Assembly: GCF_000027005.1 (NCBI RefSeq) | Contig: NC_012966.1 | Location: forward strand, 186,001 to 250,000 | Origin: Komagataella phaffii GS115 | Taxonomy: Eukaryota > Ascomycota > Pichiomycetes > Pichiales > Pichiaceae | Length of the DNA stretch: 64,000 bases | Direction of reading: 5' to 3' | Part shown: piece after piece, positions 31,006 to 40,498 of the stretch | Layout of the letters: each line of letters starts with the position of its first letter | How positions within the stretch are numbered: position 1 is the stretch's first letter | Program-made: the position numbers and the translations under genes | Notes under the pieces: model-generated | What the model was told of the DNA's origin: nothing | The model's database searches: none | What the model saw: the letters and a program-made list of their open reading frames with translations, nothing else

Positions 31006-32613
31006 AGATCTTCTATTCTCAATATTAATAGAACCATAGTCGTCTAATTCATCATTTCGTAGAGACTTGTAACATTCATAGTAGGTCATGCCGTCAAACG
31101 AGTCCTCTTTCCATTCTCTTTCGACCGAAAAATTTCCCCGTAGCGGCCACCAATAATAGAGTATGAACCAACAAAAGCTGAGAAGAAGTAACGCTCCAAC
31201 ACCAATAAAGGCAAAACTAGCATCTTTGAATGAATTCTTTGAGCTGGAAATGAATGGTGATAGCACAACTGAAAGACTTCCCAAAAGACAAATGAAAACA
31301 ACGAAGGTTGGTGCTCTTGTTGGGGCTATAACGTTGGGAAATTTTCGTCTAATTCGAAATAGTAATCCGAGGCATACGATAGCATGAAATACCTGATTGG
31401 GGTAGAACTGGAGAGAGATGATATAACTGTAAACTCTATTCCTTGGAATGATTATGACCAACGATGAGAGGATTCCATGAGTTATCAATGCAGCCAATGG
31501 GGTATGAAAGGGCCTGTTTGATCTTAGTATGGAGGAAAATGGGACCAATCCCTCTCGTGCAACTTCAACGACGAGTCTTGAATCTACGAAAACGACCACC
31601 AGTAAGTTCCCTAAAGAAGCAAGCGCTATGAATAGAGAGAATAATACATGTCCGTAGTATGGGCCAAACAATTTGGTGAAAAAAAGGGCTCCAACTAATT
31701 GCCCACCAAATTGAATATCCTTATGAGGTACGACTTTCAGATAGGCAAGGTTCATGGTTATATAAAGAGCAATGATTGAGACCAAGGAAATCATCGCCGC
31801 CAATCGGAGAGTTTGAATGGGTTTCTTTATTTCGTTTTGGACGGCGAAAGCACTGGTCCAACCTCCAAAACTGTGTATAGCTTTTAAAGTTGCTGTCGCA
31901 TAAGAGACACTGGAAAACGTTGAAGGAAGAGAAGTAAAGTCTTTTAAATGAAGATGGTTCTCAATGCCTGTCAAAGATTCTGGAAAGAGAAAAACGTAAA
32001 TACAGGTCAAAAAAAGCATCGATATTTGTATGATCTTTATCAACCCAATGAAATTCTGAACTGCTAATCCGACGTTACGGGAGTATCCATGAGCACAAAC
32101 CACAGCAGTGATGGCTGTAATGGCCAGGTATTTAATAGCAGATTCCTGATAGGAGTAACCAAGAGCATATCTAATGTATTCGGCAAACACTAAAGCATTG
32201 GTAGAACTGAAATTGAATAATATTGTAAAAGCACCAAAGATGAAACTTGTGTAGTAAAGGGGATAAGGATACATGAATTCCAAAAAGATTTTGGTAGCAC
32301 CATTAACGGGCAGGTAAGATCCCAATTCCAGATACACACAGGTACCAGACAAGGCGATAACACCGCCTATAACCCAAGTAACCATGAATAATAGCACAGA
32401 TCCCTGGCAGTCCGCCAGTATCCCTCCTGGGGTTGCAAAGATACCTGATCCCACCATTCTGGATAAGAACAATACAATTACAGACTGGAGTCTCAATGTT
32501 CTTATCCCGGGGATCGAATCATCTTGCTTGATCAAAGAACTTCTGTATGGTGGTAAATCAGGGTCATGTATCGTGCTGAAAATATGCTTTCCAGATGAAT
32601 CACTATGAGCCAT
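30985..32613 (-). CDS. Amino-acid permease, high-affinity methionine permease (MUP1/MUP3) type
   Basis: This 542-residue protein has about 12 hydrophobic segments of the LAT/APC type. The start of TM1 reads SVIVLFLSRMVGSGIFATPG, the helix-breaking GSGIFATPG motif of the superfamily that binds the substrate backbone. Then TWVIGGVIALSGTCVYLELGSYLP is typical of the yeast Mup1/Mup3 group, as is SFGGWTSAFAVQNEIKKPIQTL. Substrate preference for methionine is inferred from family resemblance only. Cytosolic tails are about 40 residues each; the C-tail is acidic and tyrosine-rich (SFDGMTYYECY). The ATG at 32613 is the first in frame. The final codons overlap the end of SMC2. TGACTC motifs upstream hint at amino-acid control. 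Confidence 0.85.
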   Translation of the reverse strand: MAHSDSSGKHIFSTIHDPDLPPYRSSLIKQDDSIPGIRTLRLQSVIVLFLSRMVGSGIFATPGGILADCQGSVLLFMVTWVIGGVIALSGTCVYLELGSYLPVNGATKIFLEFMYPYPLYYTSFIFGAFTILFNFSSTNALVFAEYIRYALGYSYQESAIKYLAITAITAVVCAHGYSRNVGLAVQNFIGLIKIIQISMLFLTCIYVFLFPESLTGIENHLHLKDFTSLPSTFSSVSYATATLKAIHSFGGWTSAFAVQNEIKKPIQTLRLAAMISLVSIIALYITMNLAYLKVVPHKDIQFGGQLVGALFFTKLFGPYYGHVLFSLFIALASLGNLLVVVFVDSRLVVEVAREGLVPFSSILRSNRPFHTPLAALITHGILSSLVIIIPRNRVYSYIISLQFYPNQVFHAIVCLGLLFRIRRKFPNVIAPTRAPTFVVFICLLGSLSVVLSPFISSSKNSFKDASFAFIGVGALLLLSFCWFILYYWWPLRGNFSVEREWKEDSFDGMTYYECYKSLRNDELDDYGSINIENRRSLGGANY

Positions 32614-33603
32614 GATTCATTAGAGGTGGGTAAGAGGGGAGTAGGTCTCCGATGTGTTGTGGGTCTTGCAGATTAGATCTGATGGAATAGGGTGTTGCAT
32701 TGTAACAAAACAAAAGGATACAGTGCAGGAATGGATGACTTGGCGGGATTCTTGACTCTGTTATTGACATAAAGGGATTAAAGTCTAAATGGGAACATTG
32801 GGTAGTATCTTAGCCAGGCAAGAATTGTGTCTGATTTTGACCCTGCAAAAATGATATTCGCGCAATTCGGTAACTTTAGTTTGACTTCTCGATGTGACTT
32901 CTCTCTGACTCGTTAACTCTAATCTTCGGAGTCACCCCCCAAAGCTTAAAAACTTACACCTGTTGCACAATGCCTGTCATTTAGACTTTATTTTCCCTAT
33001 CTAATCTATCTGTTACTACATGCCCACCATAGAATCACCAAAATAACGACTATTCCTTACTCCCTTTACAAACAGGATCATTCTGAAAGATGAGTAATAC
33101 AGCGAGAGCCAATGGGATTTCCTGGAAGTGAATGGGCGCATATTTTTCAGCCGAAAACTGGGTTCTGATTGGGCAATAGATAAGTATTTGGTAGACACAC
33201 GACAAGCTCCACTGAGGGGACCGTAGTTTTCCAGTCGTGTATGGATCAAAATAAGATAAAGAGATGCCAGAAGTTCAGCATAAATCAAGTGAAAATTTCA
33301 TGAATCGATAGCAATTGAGAGGATAAAACCGGCTAATCCTATCTCTTGTCTGAAAAAGATGCCTCCATTTGCCAGTTGAAGTTTGAAACATGTTTTGAAA
33401 TCACTTAATCGTAAATAGCTACACTTGTTCCTAGGTCCCAGTATGACTGAACTTTTCCAATTATGAGTAAAGCCGCGAGCCTTATCCAAAAAAGAAAAGT
33501 TGAGCATATATAAGGCACTGTCCACGAACACTATTTGTCTGGAAACCTATCTCTTCCTCTTCCTTTCCAGCTAAGAAATACTGAAGAAGCTTCATCACCA
33601 ATT
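32614..33603. promoter_or_regulatory. Divergent promoter region permease / GLY1
   Basis: This 990-bp spacer is the longest non-coding stretch in the window. It holds three Gcn4-type hexamers: TGACTC at 32753-32758, TGACTC at 32906-32911 and its complement GAGTCA at 32929-32934; the last two are an inverted pair 17 bp apart. A TATA box (TATATAA, 33507-33513) lies about 90 bp upstream of the GLY1 ATG. Two open minus-strand frames (33016-33288, 33298-33531) start only at non-ATG codons and have no motif, so I do not call them. No tRNA seen. Confidence 0.6.
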
Positions 33604-34722
33604 ATGACAAAGGAAGATTTTCCCTGTGCAAATGAATTTAGAAGTGACACCTTCACAGTGCCTACTGCCTCAATGATCCAATCTGTGGCACTGGCTTCTG
33701 TCGGTGACTCGGTGTATGCTGAAGATTTGGACACCTTGAACTTGGAGGAGAAGGTCGCTCAAATGGCCGACAAGGAGGCAGGTTTGTTTTGTGTCTCTGG
33801 TACATTGTCTAATCAAATCGGATTGCGCAGTCATCTGATGCAACCTCCTCATCGTATCCTCTGTGATTCCCGTGCTCACGTTTATATGCATGAAGCTGGT
33901 GGATTAGCCACTCTATCTCAAGCAATGGTCACTCCGGTCACACCACGCAATGGACTATATCTGACATTGGAGGATGTGGTTGATAACTATATTCCTGACG
34001 ATGGCGATATCCATATGGCCCCTACCAAGGTGGTCTCCTTAGAGAACACGATCCATGGAATAATCACCCCACTAGAGGAGATCGCTCGCATCTCTGAATG
34101 GTGTCGTGAAAACGATGTTCGTCTGCATTGTGACGGTGCCAGATTATGGAACGCCTCTGTTGAGACGAATACTCCATTGAGCGAGTACGGAAAGCTGTTC
34201 GACTCTATCTCATTGTGTCTGTCCAAGTCATTGGGAAGCCCTATGGGATCTGTTTTGGTTGGTGACAGAAAGTTCATTGACAAGGCCAACCACTTCAAGA
34301 AGCAGAATGGTGGTGGTATACGGCAGAGTGGATTCATCGCCAGAATGGCCTCTATCGCTATTGATGAGAACCTGGGAAAGCTGCGGCAATCTCACGAGTA
34401 CGCCAAAGATGTGGCCCGCTTCTTGCAGGACAATGGCGTGCCACTGGAATGCCCAACTCATACCAATTTTGTTTTTGTTGACCAAAAGAAAGCCCGCATT
34501 GACCCAGATCATCTAGTAGCCATGGGTGAGAAATACAACGTAAACATCATGGGAACCAGATTCGCTTTCCATTTCCAGAATTCCAAAGAAGCTGTTGAGC
34601 GTTTAAAGCAAGCTATAATGGAGACCTTTAAGTACTCCCAGGAACATCCATACGTTTCTACAGGAGCCAAGCGTTTATACACCAGCAAGAGTCGATCTAA
34701 TTCTCCAGTTTTGAAAAACTAA
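33604..34722 (+). CDS. GLY1: L-threonine aldolase
   Basis: Gly1 is the cytosolic PLP enzyme that cleaves threonine (and allo-threonine) to glycine and acetaldehyde, a main glycine source in yeast. The start is ATG 33604 (MTKEDFPCANEFRSDTFTVP); the frame is open further upstream but without an ATG. The 372-residue length fits the family (yeast 387). Visible hallmarks are NEFRSDTFTVPT, GDSVYAEDLDTLNLE, FCVSGTLSNQIGLR, LHCDGARLWNA (PLP-binding aspartate) and the Schiff-base lysine K208 in CLSKSLGSPMGS, then GGGIRQSGFIARMA. A TATA box stands 90 bp upstream. Upstream TGACTC motifs could also serve this gene. TMA108-like gene follows in tandem. Confidence 0.96.
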   Translation: MTKEDFPCANEFRSDTFTVPTASMIQSVALASVGDSVYAEDLDTLNLEEKVAQMADKEAGLFCVSGTLSNQIGLRSHLMQPPHRILCDSRAHVYMHEAGGLATLSQAMVTPVTPRNGLYLTLEDVVDNYIPDDGDIHMAPTKVVSLENTIHGIITPLEEIARISEWCRENDVRLHCDGARLWNASVETNTPLSEYGKLFDSISLCLSKSLGSPMGSVLVGDRKFIDKANHFKKQNGGGIRQSGFIARMASIAIDENLGKLRQSHEYAKDVARFLQDNGVPLECPTHTNFVFVDQKKARIDPDHLVAMGEKYNVNIMGTRFAFHFQNSKEAVERLKQAIMETFKYSQEHPYVSTGAKRLYTSKSRSNSPVLKN

Positions 34723-35076
34723 CATCCGACATCCTATGCTCACATTCCACTATATATTTAATTAATTTCATGGATAGTGCGACAATCACCGAGTAGCCCC
34801 TAAGCTTCCCTGTTCTAAGAACCCTGTAGATGTCCGTCGGGAAATCTTGCAAGGTCATCCACTGCGATTGCATTTATTAACCTGAATATCCCTCCCCTCT
34901 TGAACAGTCATCCTGAGAATTGCATCGACTCACCCCCCGTTTTCGCACCCCTTCTCCACTCTGATAGACTAAACATTTCACCTCCAACCGCTAGCCAAAT
35001 TTACTATATATACTTCCAGGAGATCCCCTGCAATTCTTCACCCAGTTAATATTTATAGAGCAGATTAAGAGAACTA
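34723..35076 (+). promoter_or_regulatory. Promoter region of the TMA108-like gene
   Basis: This 354-bp spacer lies between two plus-strand genes. A TATA box (TATATATA, 35005-35012) lies 65-72 bp upstream of the ATG at 35077, preceded by C/T-rich blocks (about 34890-34985). TATATATTTAATTAAT near 34752-34767 is a plausible AT-rich 3'-end signal for GLY1. No coding sequence seen. Confidence 0.5.
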
Positions 35077-37980
35077 ATGACACAATCCGAATCTGCACAG
35101 TCCGAATCCACCCAGGCTGTTAAAGCGCAAGAGTTGCCACTCACTTTGTCAAATGAGTTCTTACCTGAGCATTATGATTTGAACTTGGATATCCTACCGA
35201 AAAAACCTAATTTCACTGGAACAAACGGTATTCGGATGGTTAAGAACAGGAGATACGTGCCGCCGGCCGCAATTGAGGAAGGCGAACAAAAATTGGAAGT
35301 CGTTTTGCACTCTTTAGAATTGTTCGTCACAGATGCGTTTTTCATAGTTAAGGATGGTGATTCATTCCTCAAGGAAAAGGTCGCCGTTAAACACAATAAG
35401 GCGGTTCACACGGTGACTTTCACTTTGACCGGTGACAAAGTTGAGCTTTATAGAAACGCTCCCTTCTTTCAATGTAGTGTTTTCTATATGGGAGTGATCA
35501 CCAACTGCCGATCCACGGAAGACAAAACTAGAGGTGTCTTTAGATCCAATTACGCCTGGTCCGATGAGGAGGGAAAACAGTTCCCAGGTCAGATATTTGC
35601 TACGCACTGTCAGCCAACCTTTGCACGCCAAATATTCCCATGTATCGACGATGTCACTCACAAGGTCACTATCCAATTGTCCATTCAAACAGACGCTGAT
35701 CTTACTTGCATTTCCAACACTGCTGTAGAGGCAGGAGAGTTACTACCAGATGAGAAAAACGAAGATGATGGAGTCACAAGAAAAATGGTATTGTTTGAAA
35801 AGTCTCCCCCAACACTGGTATCTCTCTTTGCGTTTGTCGTTGGAGATTTGGAGTTCACCGAGAAAGTAGTGAAGGTTGCTGGTCAAGAACTTCCACTTCG
35901 AGTTTACGTCCAGAAGGGAGATGCCAAACTCACTGAATATGCCTTGGACGTCGCGTCTAAATCGTTCCCTTTGATGGCCACAAAATTTGGCTTGTCTCCA
36001 TGTCCGTTTAAGAAACTAGATTTTGCCGCTTTACCATATCTCACCGATGGTGGTATGGAAAATTCAGGCTTAATTACCATTGCTGCACCTCATTTGTTGG
36101 TGGAACCTGACACTACAACTGACCCTGAGTACGCATCCCACCTGACTAAAGTTCGACAAGTGATTGTACATGAAATGGTCCATCAATGGATGGGCAATTT
36201 CGTATCCTTCGACGATTGGAGCCACATGTGGTTCAATGAGGCATTTGCTACCTGGCTTGCTCTTGTGGTTCTTGAAGAAATTAACGAATACCCCGATGAT
36301 AAAGACATTTGGCTCAGCCAAGCCAATCTGGAAATGTATCAAATGATGAGAAGGGATGCTACCAAGTTCGTCGTTCCAATCTACAGGGAAGAGCGAAAGA
36401 AGGTTCAATCAATCCAAGACGCATTCAACGAACATGCTTACCAGAAGGGGGTATTTGTTCTTAGAATGCTAACAAACTTGTTCAATTCTTCTAATGACGA
36501 TTCAAATAATGATTTTTTTGCTATCGTCTCCCAGTTCTTGGCAGATTATAAGTACTTGTCCATCAAGCCATCAGATTTTTTCAAGTACGTTACTGATTCA
36601 GAGTTGAACAAGAAGAAAATTGATGCTGCTGCCATCATGTATTCCTGGGTACGTACTCCTGGGTTCCCAATTGTGTCAGCTACAGTTAATTCGCAAGGAA
36701 AAGTTCATCTGGAACAGCATAGATTCCTCTTCAGAACAAGGATCGAAGAAACAGACCTTGAAGATGTCCCATATCATGTCCCTGTCTCCATCAGACTCAA
36801 AGATGGAACAATCGCACGACAGATGCTCACCGATAGATCAATAGATTTAGACTTGAAGGTTGAAGACGTTGTCGTTTTAAATGCCAATTATACAAACCCA
36901 ATGATCTACCAATACTCTTTGGAATATTACGATAACATTGCCACTGCAATCAAGGAGAATAAGTTATCGGCTATCGAACTGACTTCTCTCTATACAGATC
37001 TTTCCTCCATTCTCATGGAAAAGTATCAAGGTGACGATGATATAATTGGTTTGTTGAAGACTGTAGAAGCATTCGGAGAGGATTCTGCAAAGCTTCAATT
37101 CCTTCCACTCAATACTGCTTTGAACTTATTGGAGGCTGTTCAGAATGCCCTTGAGACTTATACTGTCAAGAACAGCAAAGAAGCAAGACGACGCATAGAA
37201 TCATTTGTTTCAAGAATTAGTGCTAAACTGTTTGACAAGCTAGAATGGGAATCTGTTGACTATTCGACCCTACCACCTACTGAGTTGTACACTAGAAACA
37301 CTATTCTTTCAATGGCAGGTAAATCGGAACATGAACCAGCAGTAAAGACTGTGAAACAATTTTATAAAAAGCTAACACATGGTCCAAAAAAATCAGTTCC
37401 TAAACAATTTTTGGCAGCTGTGTTAATTGTTACTGCACGGAGATGTGACCAGAAGGAGTACAAGGAGATCGCCTCATTAGCAAAGAATGCTGAAATTAAT
37501 GTTCAGAACCTAGTCAGCGGCAGTCAAGTCGATATTCAGACTAGTGCCATGTCTGCACTTGGTCATGTCAAGAATGTCCAACTTATAAAAAAAACCCTCA
37601 ACCACGTTGCTTCGAACATCACAAGTAAGCTTATCGAAATTTGTCTTCTGGGATTCAAGAGTAATGTCGATGCCCGTGGTGAACTGTTTCAGTGGTTTTC
37701 CCTGAACTATGAAAACTGGTTAGTTAAGGCCGGTACTGATACCACGGAAGCAGGTAAGCAAATGAGAATAACATTACACAATTTAACAAAGATTGTATTT
37801 GAAGTAATGATGTTCGACGAAAGTGGGCTTGAACAGATTGACTCGTTTACTAAGCGCATCGAAGCAAGATTCCCCAAGTTTGAACCACTGAAACAAGCAT
37901 TCAAGCAAGCCGAATCAATTGTAGAAGATAAAAAGGTTCTGAACCAATCAAATGAAGAAGTTATTGCCTATCTAAACTAG
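35077..37980 (+). CDS. TMA108: M1 aminopeptidase-family protein, TMA108-like
   Basis: This is a 967-residue M1 (gluzincin) peptidase homologue. The zinc motif is intact: H365-E366-M-V-H369 with the third ligand E388 in WFNEAFATW (HExxH-18-E). The substrate-anchoring GAMEN motif is GGMEN (325-329). The N-terminal beta-domain carries CQPTFARQIFPCIDDVTHK, where the usual PCFDEP reads PCIDDV. Such departures, with the length, fit S. cerevisiae Tma108 (946 residues), a ribosome-associated factor that binds specific nascent chains and is not a proven peptidase, better than the housekeeping enzymes Aap1 or Ape2. A long C-terminal helical domain follows. ATG 35077 precedes an SE/Q-rich tip, and a TATA box lies 65 bp upstream. 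It ends 57 bp from the convergent gene. Confidence 0.85.
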   Translation: MTQSESAQSESTQAVKAQELPLTLSNEFLPEHYDLNLDILPKKPNFTGTNGIRMVKNRRYVPPAAIEEGEQKLEVVLHSLELFVTDAFFIVKDGDSFLKEKVAVKHNKAVHTVTFTLTGDKVELYRNAPFFQCSVFYMGVITNCRSTEDKTRGVFRSNYAWSDEEGKQFPGQIFATHCQPTFARQIFPCIDDVTHKVTIQLSIQTDADLTCISNTAVEAGELLPDEKNEDDGVTRKMVLFEKSPPTLVSLFAFVVGDLEFTEKVVKVAGQELPLRVYVQKGDAKLTEYALDVASKSFPLMATKFGLSPCPFKKLDFAALPYLTDGGMENSGLITIAAPHLLVEPDTTTDPEYASHLTKVRQVIVHEMVHQWMGNFVSFDDWSHMWFNEAFATWLALVVLEEINEYPDDKDIWLSQANLEMYQMMRRDATKFVVPIYREERKKVQSIQDAFNEHAYQKGVFVLRMLTNLFNSSNDDSNNDFFAIVSQFLADYKYLSIKPSDFFKYVTDSELNKKKIDAAAIMYSWVRTPGFPIVSATVNSQGKVHLEQHRFLFRTRIEETDLEDVPYHVPVSIRLKDGTIARQMLTDRSIDLDLKVEDVVVLNANYTNPMIYQYSLEYYDNIATAIKENKLSAIELTSLYTDLSSILMEKYQGDDDIIGLLKTVEAFGEDSAKLQFLPLNTALNLLEAVQNALETYTVKNSKEARRRIESFVSRISAKLFDKLEWESVDYSTLPPTELYTRNTILSMAGKSEHEPAVKTVKQFYKKLTHGPKKSVPKQFLAAVLIVTARRCDQKEYKEIASLAKNAEINVQNLVSGSQVDIQTSAMSALGHVKNVQLIKKTLNHVASNITSKLIEICLLGFKSNVDARGELFQWFSLNYENWLVKAGTDTTEAGKQMRITLHNLTKIVFEVMMFDESGLEQIDSFTKRIEARFPKFEPLKQAFKQAESIVEDKKVLNQSNEEVIAYLN

Positions 37981-38037
37981 TGAGCTCAGATTGTTAATAC
38001 ATGCACGATGTTATGATAAATGCTATTGCTTATATTC

Positions 38038-39289
38038 TTATAAGTTACTATGTTTTAGTTTTATGCCTAGGTCGGTCAATACCTTGTCTCCGTAGATAGG
38101 TCTCACCCTTGCAATCAAGTTGTGGAGTAAGATTTGGTCTATTTTCCCTTCATCACTGTTGCTGAGCTGGTTTAATAGGCCGAGGCATATCCTGCCCGCA
38201 GCAATTCTTCGCAGATAAATGGTAAGTAGAATTCGCAGTTTGGAGTACTGATCAACAGCTTCCCGACCTGATAATACCACAAACTCTTTGAGGTTTTCGC
38301 CTGGAAATTGATACATCCTATCAGGCAAAATGACGTCCTGGAAAAATGTTGAAAAATGAAAGGTCACCTCTGGGTTTTGATCAATGTATGATAATAGCTG
38401 TAGAGTGGAGGTTGCATGCAATCGAAAAAGTCTAGCTTGAAACACTTCAAACGAATCTTCATTTTGGATCCAGAAATGAGAATGGGGAACTTGTTTCAAG
38501 AGCCTTCGTCGGGGCGTAAAAGCAGGTTCTGGAGAGGGTGGAGGGGTGATTAAAGCTGGATCGATAAAGTTGGAGGCTTTTGGAACACCTGGGCTGTACA
38601 TCATCATTTCTTCACTTCCACTGGTTTGGGGGGAGGGGATAATTAAGTATTTTCTGGTACTTTTCCAAGTTTGCCTCATGAGAGTCAACAGAAAGAACAG
38701 CAACTTGGTTTTTATCAAAGCTGAGTTGTTTAACCTTTTTTTTCAGTTTCGGATTAGGTTGAACAATTGATTTATAGGCTTCCGTTTCGTACTGTAGAAT
38801 GCAAGCAGGTGCAGTACTGGGTCCATGTGGCGAGAAAATTGCTAGCTGCCTATCCTTCAGGTTGAGTCGTTCAATGACTCGATACAATTGTTCCTTGGTG
38901 GAAAAATTGGGATGCGTTGTTGGTTTCTTTGAGTGTTTGCGCCATGATGGCTCGTAGTTGTGTAATGGTTTCCTCCTAGAAACTTTATAAGAATAACCGG
39001 ATGCCTTGGAGCCTGTGGAGAAATTCCTATTCAATTCTGAGGCTGCTTTCTTTGATTTCCGCCGCCTCAGATTAGTATCAGAGTTGTGTCTTTGGAAATC
39101 ATTATTATCGAACGACATGGAAGTTTGATCTTTACTAGAAAGACTTCGATGCTCTATTACGTGACTTTGTGTACCATGGAGAAATGTTGATTGATATTGG
39201 ATGACATTTGCTAGGGATAGCGGGTCTACTAGCTGTTCCTTCCCGACCTCATGTGAGCTATTCAACGAGGGGATTGAGACAGGGTACAT
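38038..39289 (-). CDS. Unrecognised protein, frame broken at a C/G homopolymer
   Basis: Two overlapping minus-strand frames make one gene. The first runs from ATG 39289 to a TGA at 38612 and the second from there to 38038. They join at the run of six C's read on the minus strand (about 38627-38632 on the plus strand GGGGGG), where dropping one base links KILNYPLPP to QTSGSEEMMMYSPG. The restored product is about 416 residues. Residues 1-110 are disordered and S/N/K/R-rich; about 115-190 may be folded (STKEQLYRVIERLNLKDRQL); a proline-rich link (ITPPPSPEPAFTPRRR) follows; the last 150 residues look helical (FEVFQARLFRLHATSTLQLL; LRILLTIYLRRIAAGRICLG). I do not recognise the family. It is divergent from TPM. 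Confidence 0.75.
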
Positions 39290-39639
39290 GTCATATCAGG
39301 GAGGAAATCAAATGGTTCACTTCAAAAAGAAAAGAAAATAAAAATGGAAAGAGTAGAAGCAGGGAATAAACTCAAGAGGGACTTTTGACCTCCTTCCATG
39401 GTGGATCAATTTGTTTTTTGCGTTTCTTTTGTTGATCCCATTATCTCTGAAAAAGATGGCTGGTTTTTCTGTTACCCTGGGGAAGGTGCATTTCTATTGA
39501 TACCCTGGAACATGCCATCCAACATCCAACTTAGCCTCAACACAGGTATACCTCCATACATCACAAAAACCTCTTAGATCAACGGTTCTCGATGGTTAAC
39601 CTGAAACCCTTCCCAGTAAACACACCCCAACAGTAAAAG
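39290..39639. promoter_or_regulatory. Divergent promoter region, unknown gene / TPM
   Basis: This 350-bp spacer separates the unrecognised gene and tropomyosin. An out-of-frame ATG (39294 on the minus strand) opens a 10-codon frame over the start of the unrecognised gene. No clear TATA element or other motif is visible. The TPM leader is CA-rich (ccttcccagtaaacacaccc). Confidence 0.4.
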
Positions 39640-40181
39640 ATGGATAAACTTAAGGAAGTAAGTCACCCTCAATGACAGACAAAATGACCTTTTAATGATG
39701 CTAACATAGTAAGAAAATCAACAAGCTCAAATTGGACGCTGAGACCTGGCAAGAAAAGCACGATGATGTCAACAGTAAGATCAAAGTGCTTGAACAAGAG
39801 GCCCTAGAGAAAGACCACCAGATCCAAGCGCTCACCCGCAAGAACGACGTTTTGGAAGAGCAGGTGGAGAAGTTGGAGGAGCAATTGAGCACCAGCAAGG
39901 AAACTGTCAACGAATCTCACTCCCTCAAGACCAACAATGAAAACATCACGAAGAAGAACCAATTGCTCGAGGAGGAATTGGAAGCTGCCGATAAGAACTT
40001 GAAGGAGACCACTGAGAAGCTAAGAGACACCGATATCAAGGCCGAAGCTTTGGAGAAGAAGGTCACCTCTCTGGAGAACGAGAGAGAAGAATGGGAGAGA
40101 AAGTTTGAGGAGTTGCAAGAGAAGTACAACGCCACCAGAGAGGAATTGGATGCCATCTCCGAGCAATTGGAGAATTTGTGA
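39640..40181 (+). CDS. TPM1: Tropomyosin with an 18-nt first coding exon
   Basis: Tropomyosin is a coiled-coil dimer that stabilises formin-made actin cables. Exon 1 (39640-39657) codes only MDKLKE. The intron is 39658-39713 (56 nt): GTAAGT donor, TGCTAAC branch at 39699-39705, acceptor AG at 39712-39713. An earlier AG (39708-39709) must be skipped because it gives an immediate TAA. Exon 2 is 39714-40181. The 161-residue product starts MDKLKEKINKLKLDAETW, matching yeast Tpm1 (MDKIREKLSNLKLEAESW) position by position, and equals Tpm2 in length (161). Heptads run unbroken to EELDAISEQLENL. The TGA stop is followed at once by an in-frame ATG and a hydrophobic frame (see the candidate ORF). The EOS1 neighbour is the same as in S. 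cerevisiae. Confidence 0.96.
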
Positions 40182-40295
40182 ATGGATGACGATGATACCA
40201 ATAACCCTGATCCACCATCCAGATCAGTATTTTCCACGACTCTTCTTATAGTGGTGTTAGTTGTCTCATTGGCTACTGCTCGTATGTACGTTTAA
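40182..40295 (+). CDS. Candidate 37-residue membrane ORF, in frame after the TPM stop
   Basis: Directly after the tropomyosin TGA and in the same frame lies ATG GAT GAC, opening 37 codons that end at TAA 40293-40295. The product has an acidic head (MDDDDTNNPDPPSRS), one strongly hydrophobic segment (VFSTTLLIVVLVVSLATA) and a tiny tail (RMYV), so it looks like a single-pass or tail anchor. It could be a chance frame in the 3' UTR, a separate small protein on the same mRNA, or a TGA-readthrough extension of tropomyosin. I know no homologue. A GTATGT (40282-40287) overlaps its end, but I found no matching branch point and in-frame acceptor. Confidence 0.3.
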   Translation: MDDDDTNNPDPPSRSVFSTTLLIVVLVVSLATARMYV

Positions 40296-40330
40296 TATAC
40301 TCGTGTCCTATTTGAAGAATTGTTTACGTA

Positions 40331-40498
40331 ATGGGGCAACAACAGAAATCTCGAAACACCTGTCATGCAAAAAAATATAATATGCCCGCTCCAGACAAGG
40401 TTCAAAAGAATCTAAACCGCAAGCAATATCGATTACGGCAACCTCATATGAACATCGATGAGTTTCACTCCTACAGAGGAACCCATACCGTCATATGA
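40331..40498 (+). promoter_or_regulatory. 55-codon upstream ORF overlapping the EOS1 start
   Basis: ATG 40331 opens a frame of 55 codons to TGA 40496-40498. It contains two further in-frame ATGs (40382 and 40448) and overlaps the first 41 nt of EOS1 in another frame. The predicted peptide is basic (for example KVQKNLNRKQYRLRQPH) and unrecognised. It is either an upstream ORF that limits EOS1 translation or, less likely, a small independent gene. Confidence 0.4.

Noticed and set aside
33016..33531. Two minus-strand frames upstream of GLY1
   Set aside because: They start only at GTG/TTG, are split by a stop, show no motif, and cover the GLY1 TATA box.
40282..40345. Intron starting at GTATGT (40282) that would join the small membrane ORF to the frame over EOS1
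   Set aside because: No CTAAC-type branch point precedes a usable AG, and the acceptor at 40344-40345 puts the downstream frame out of phase.
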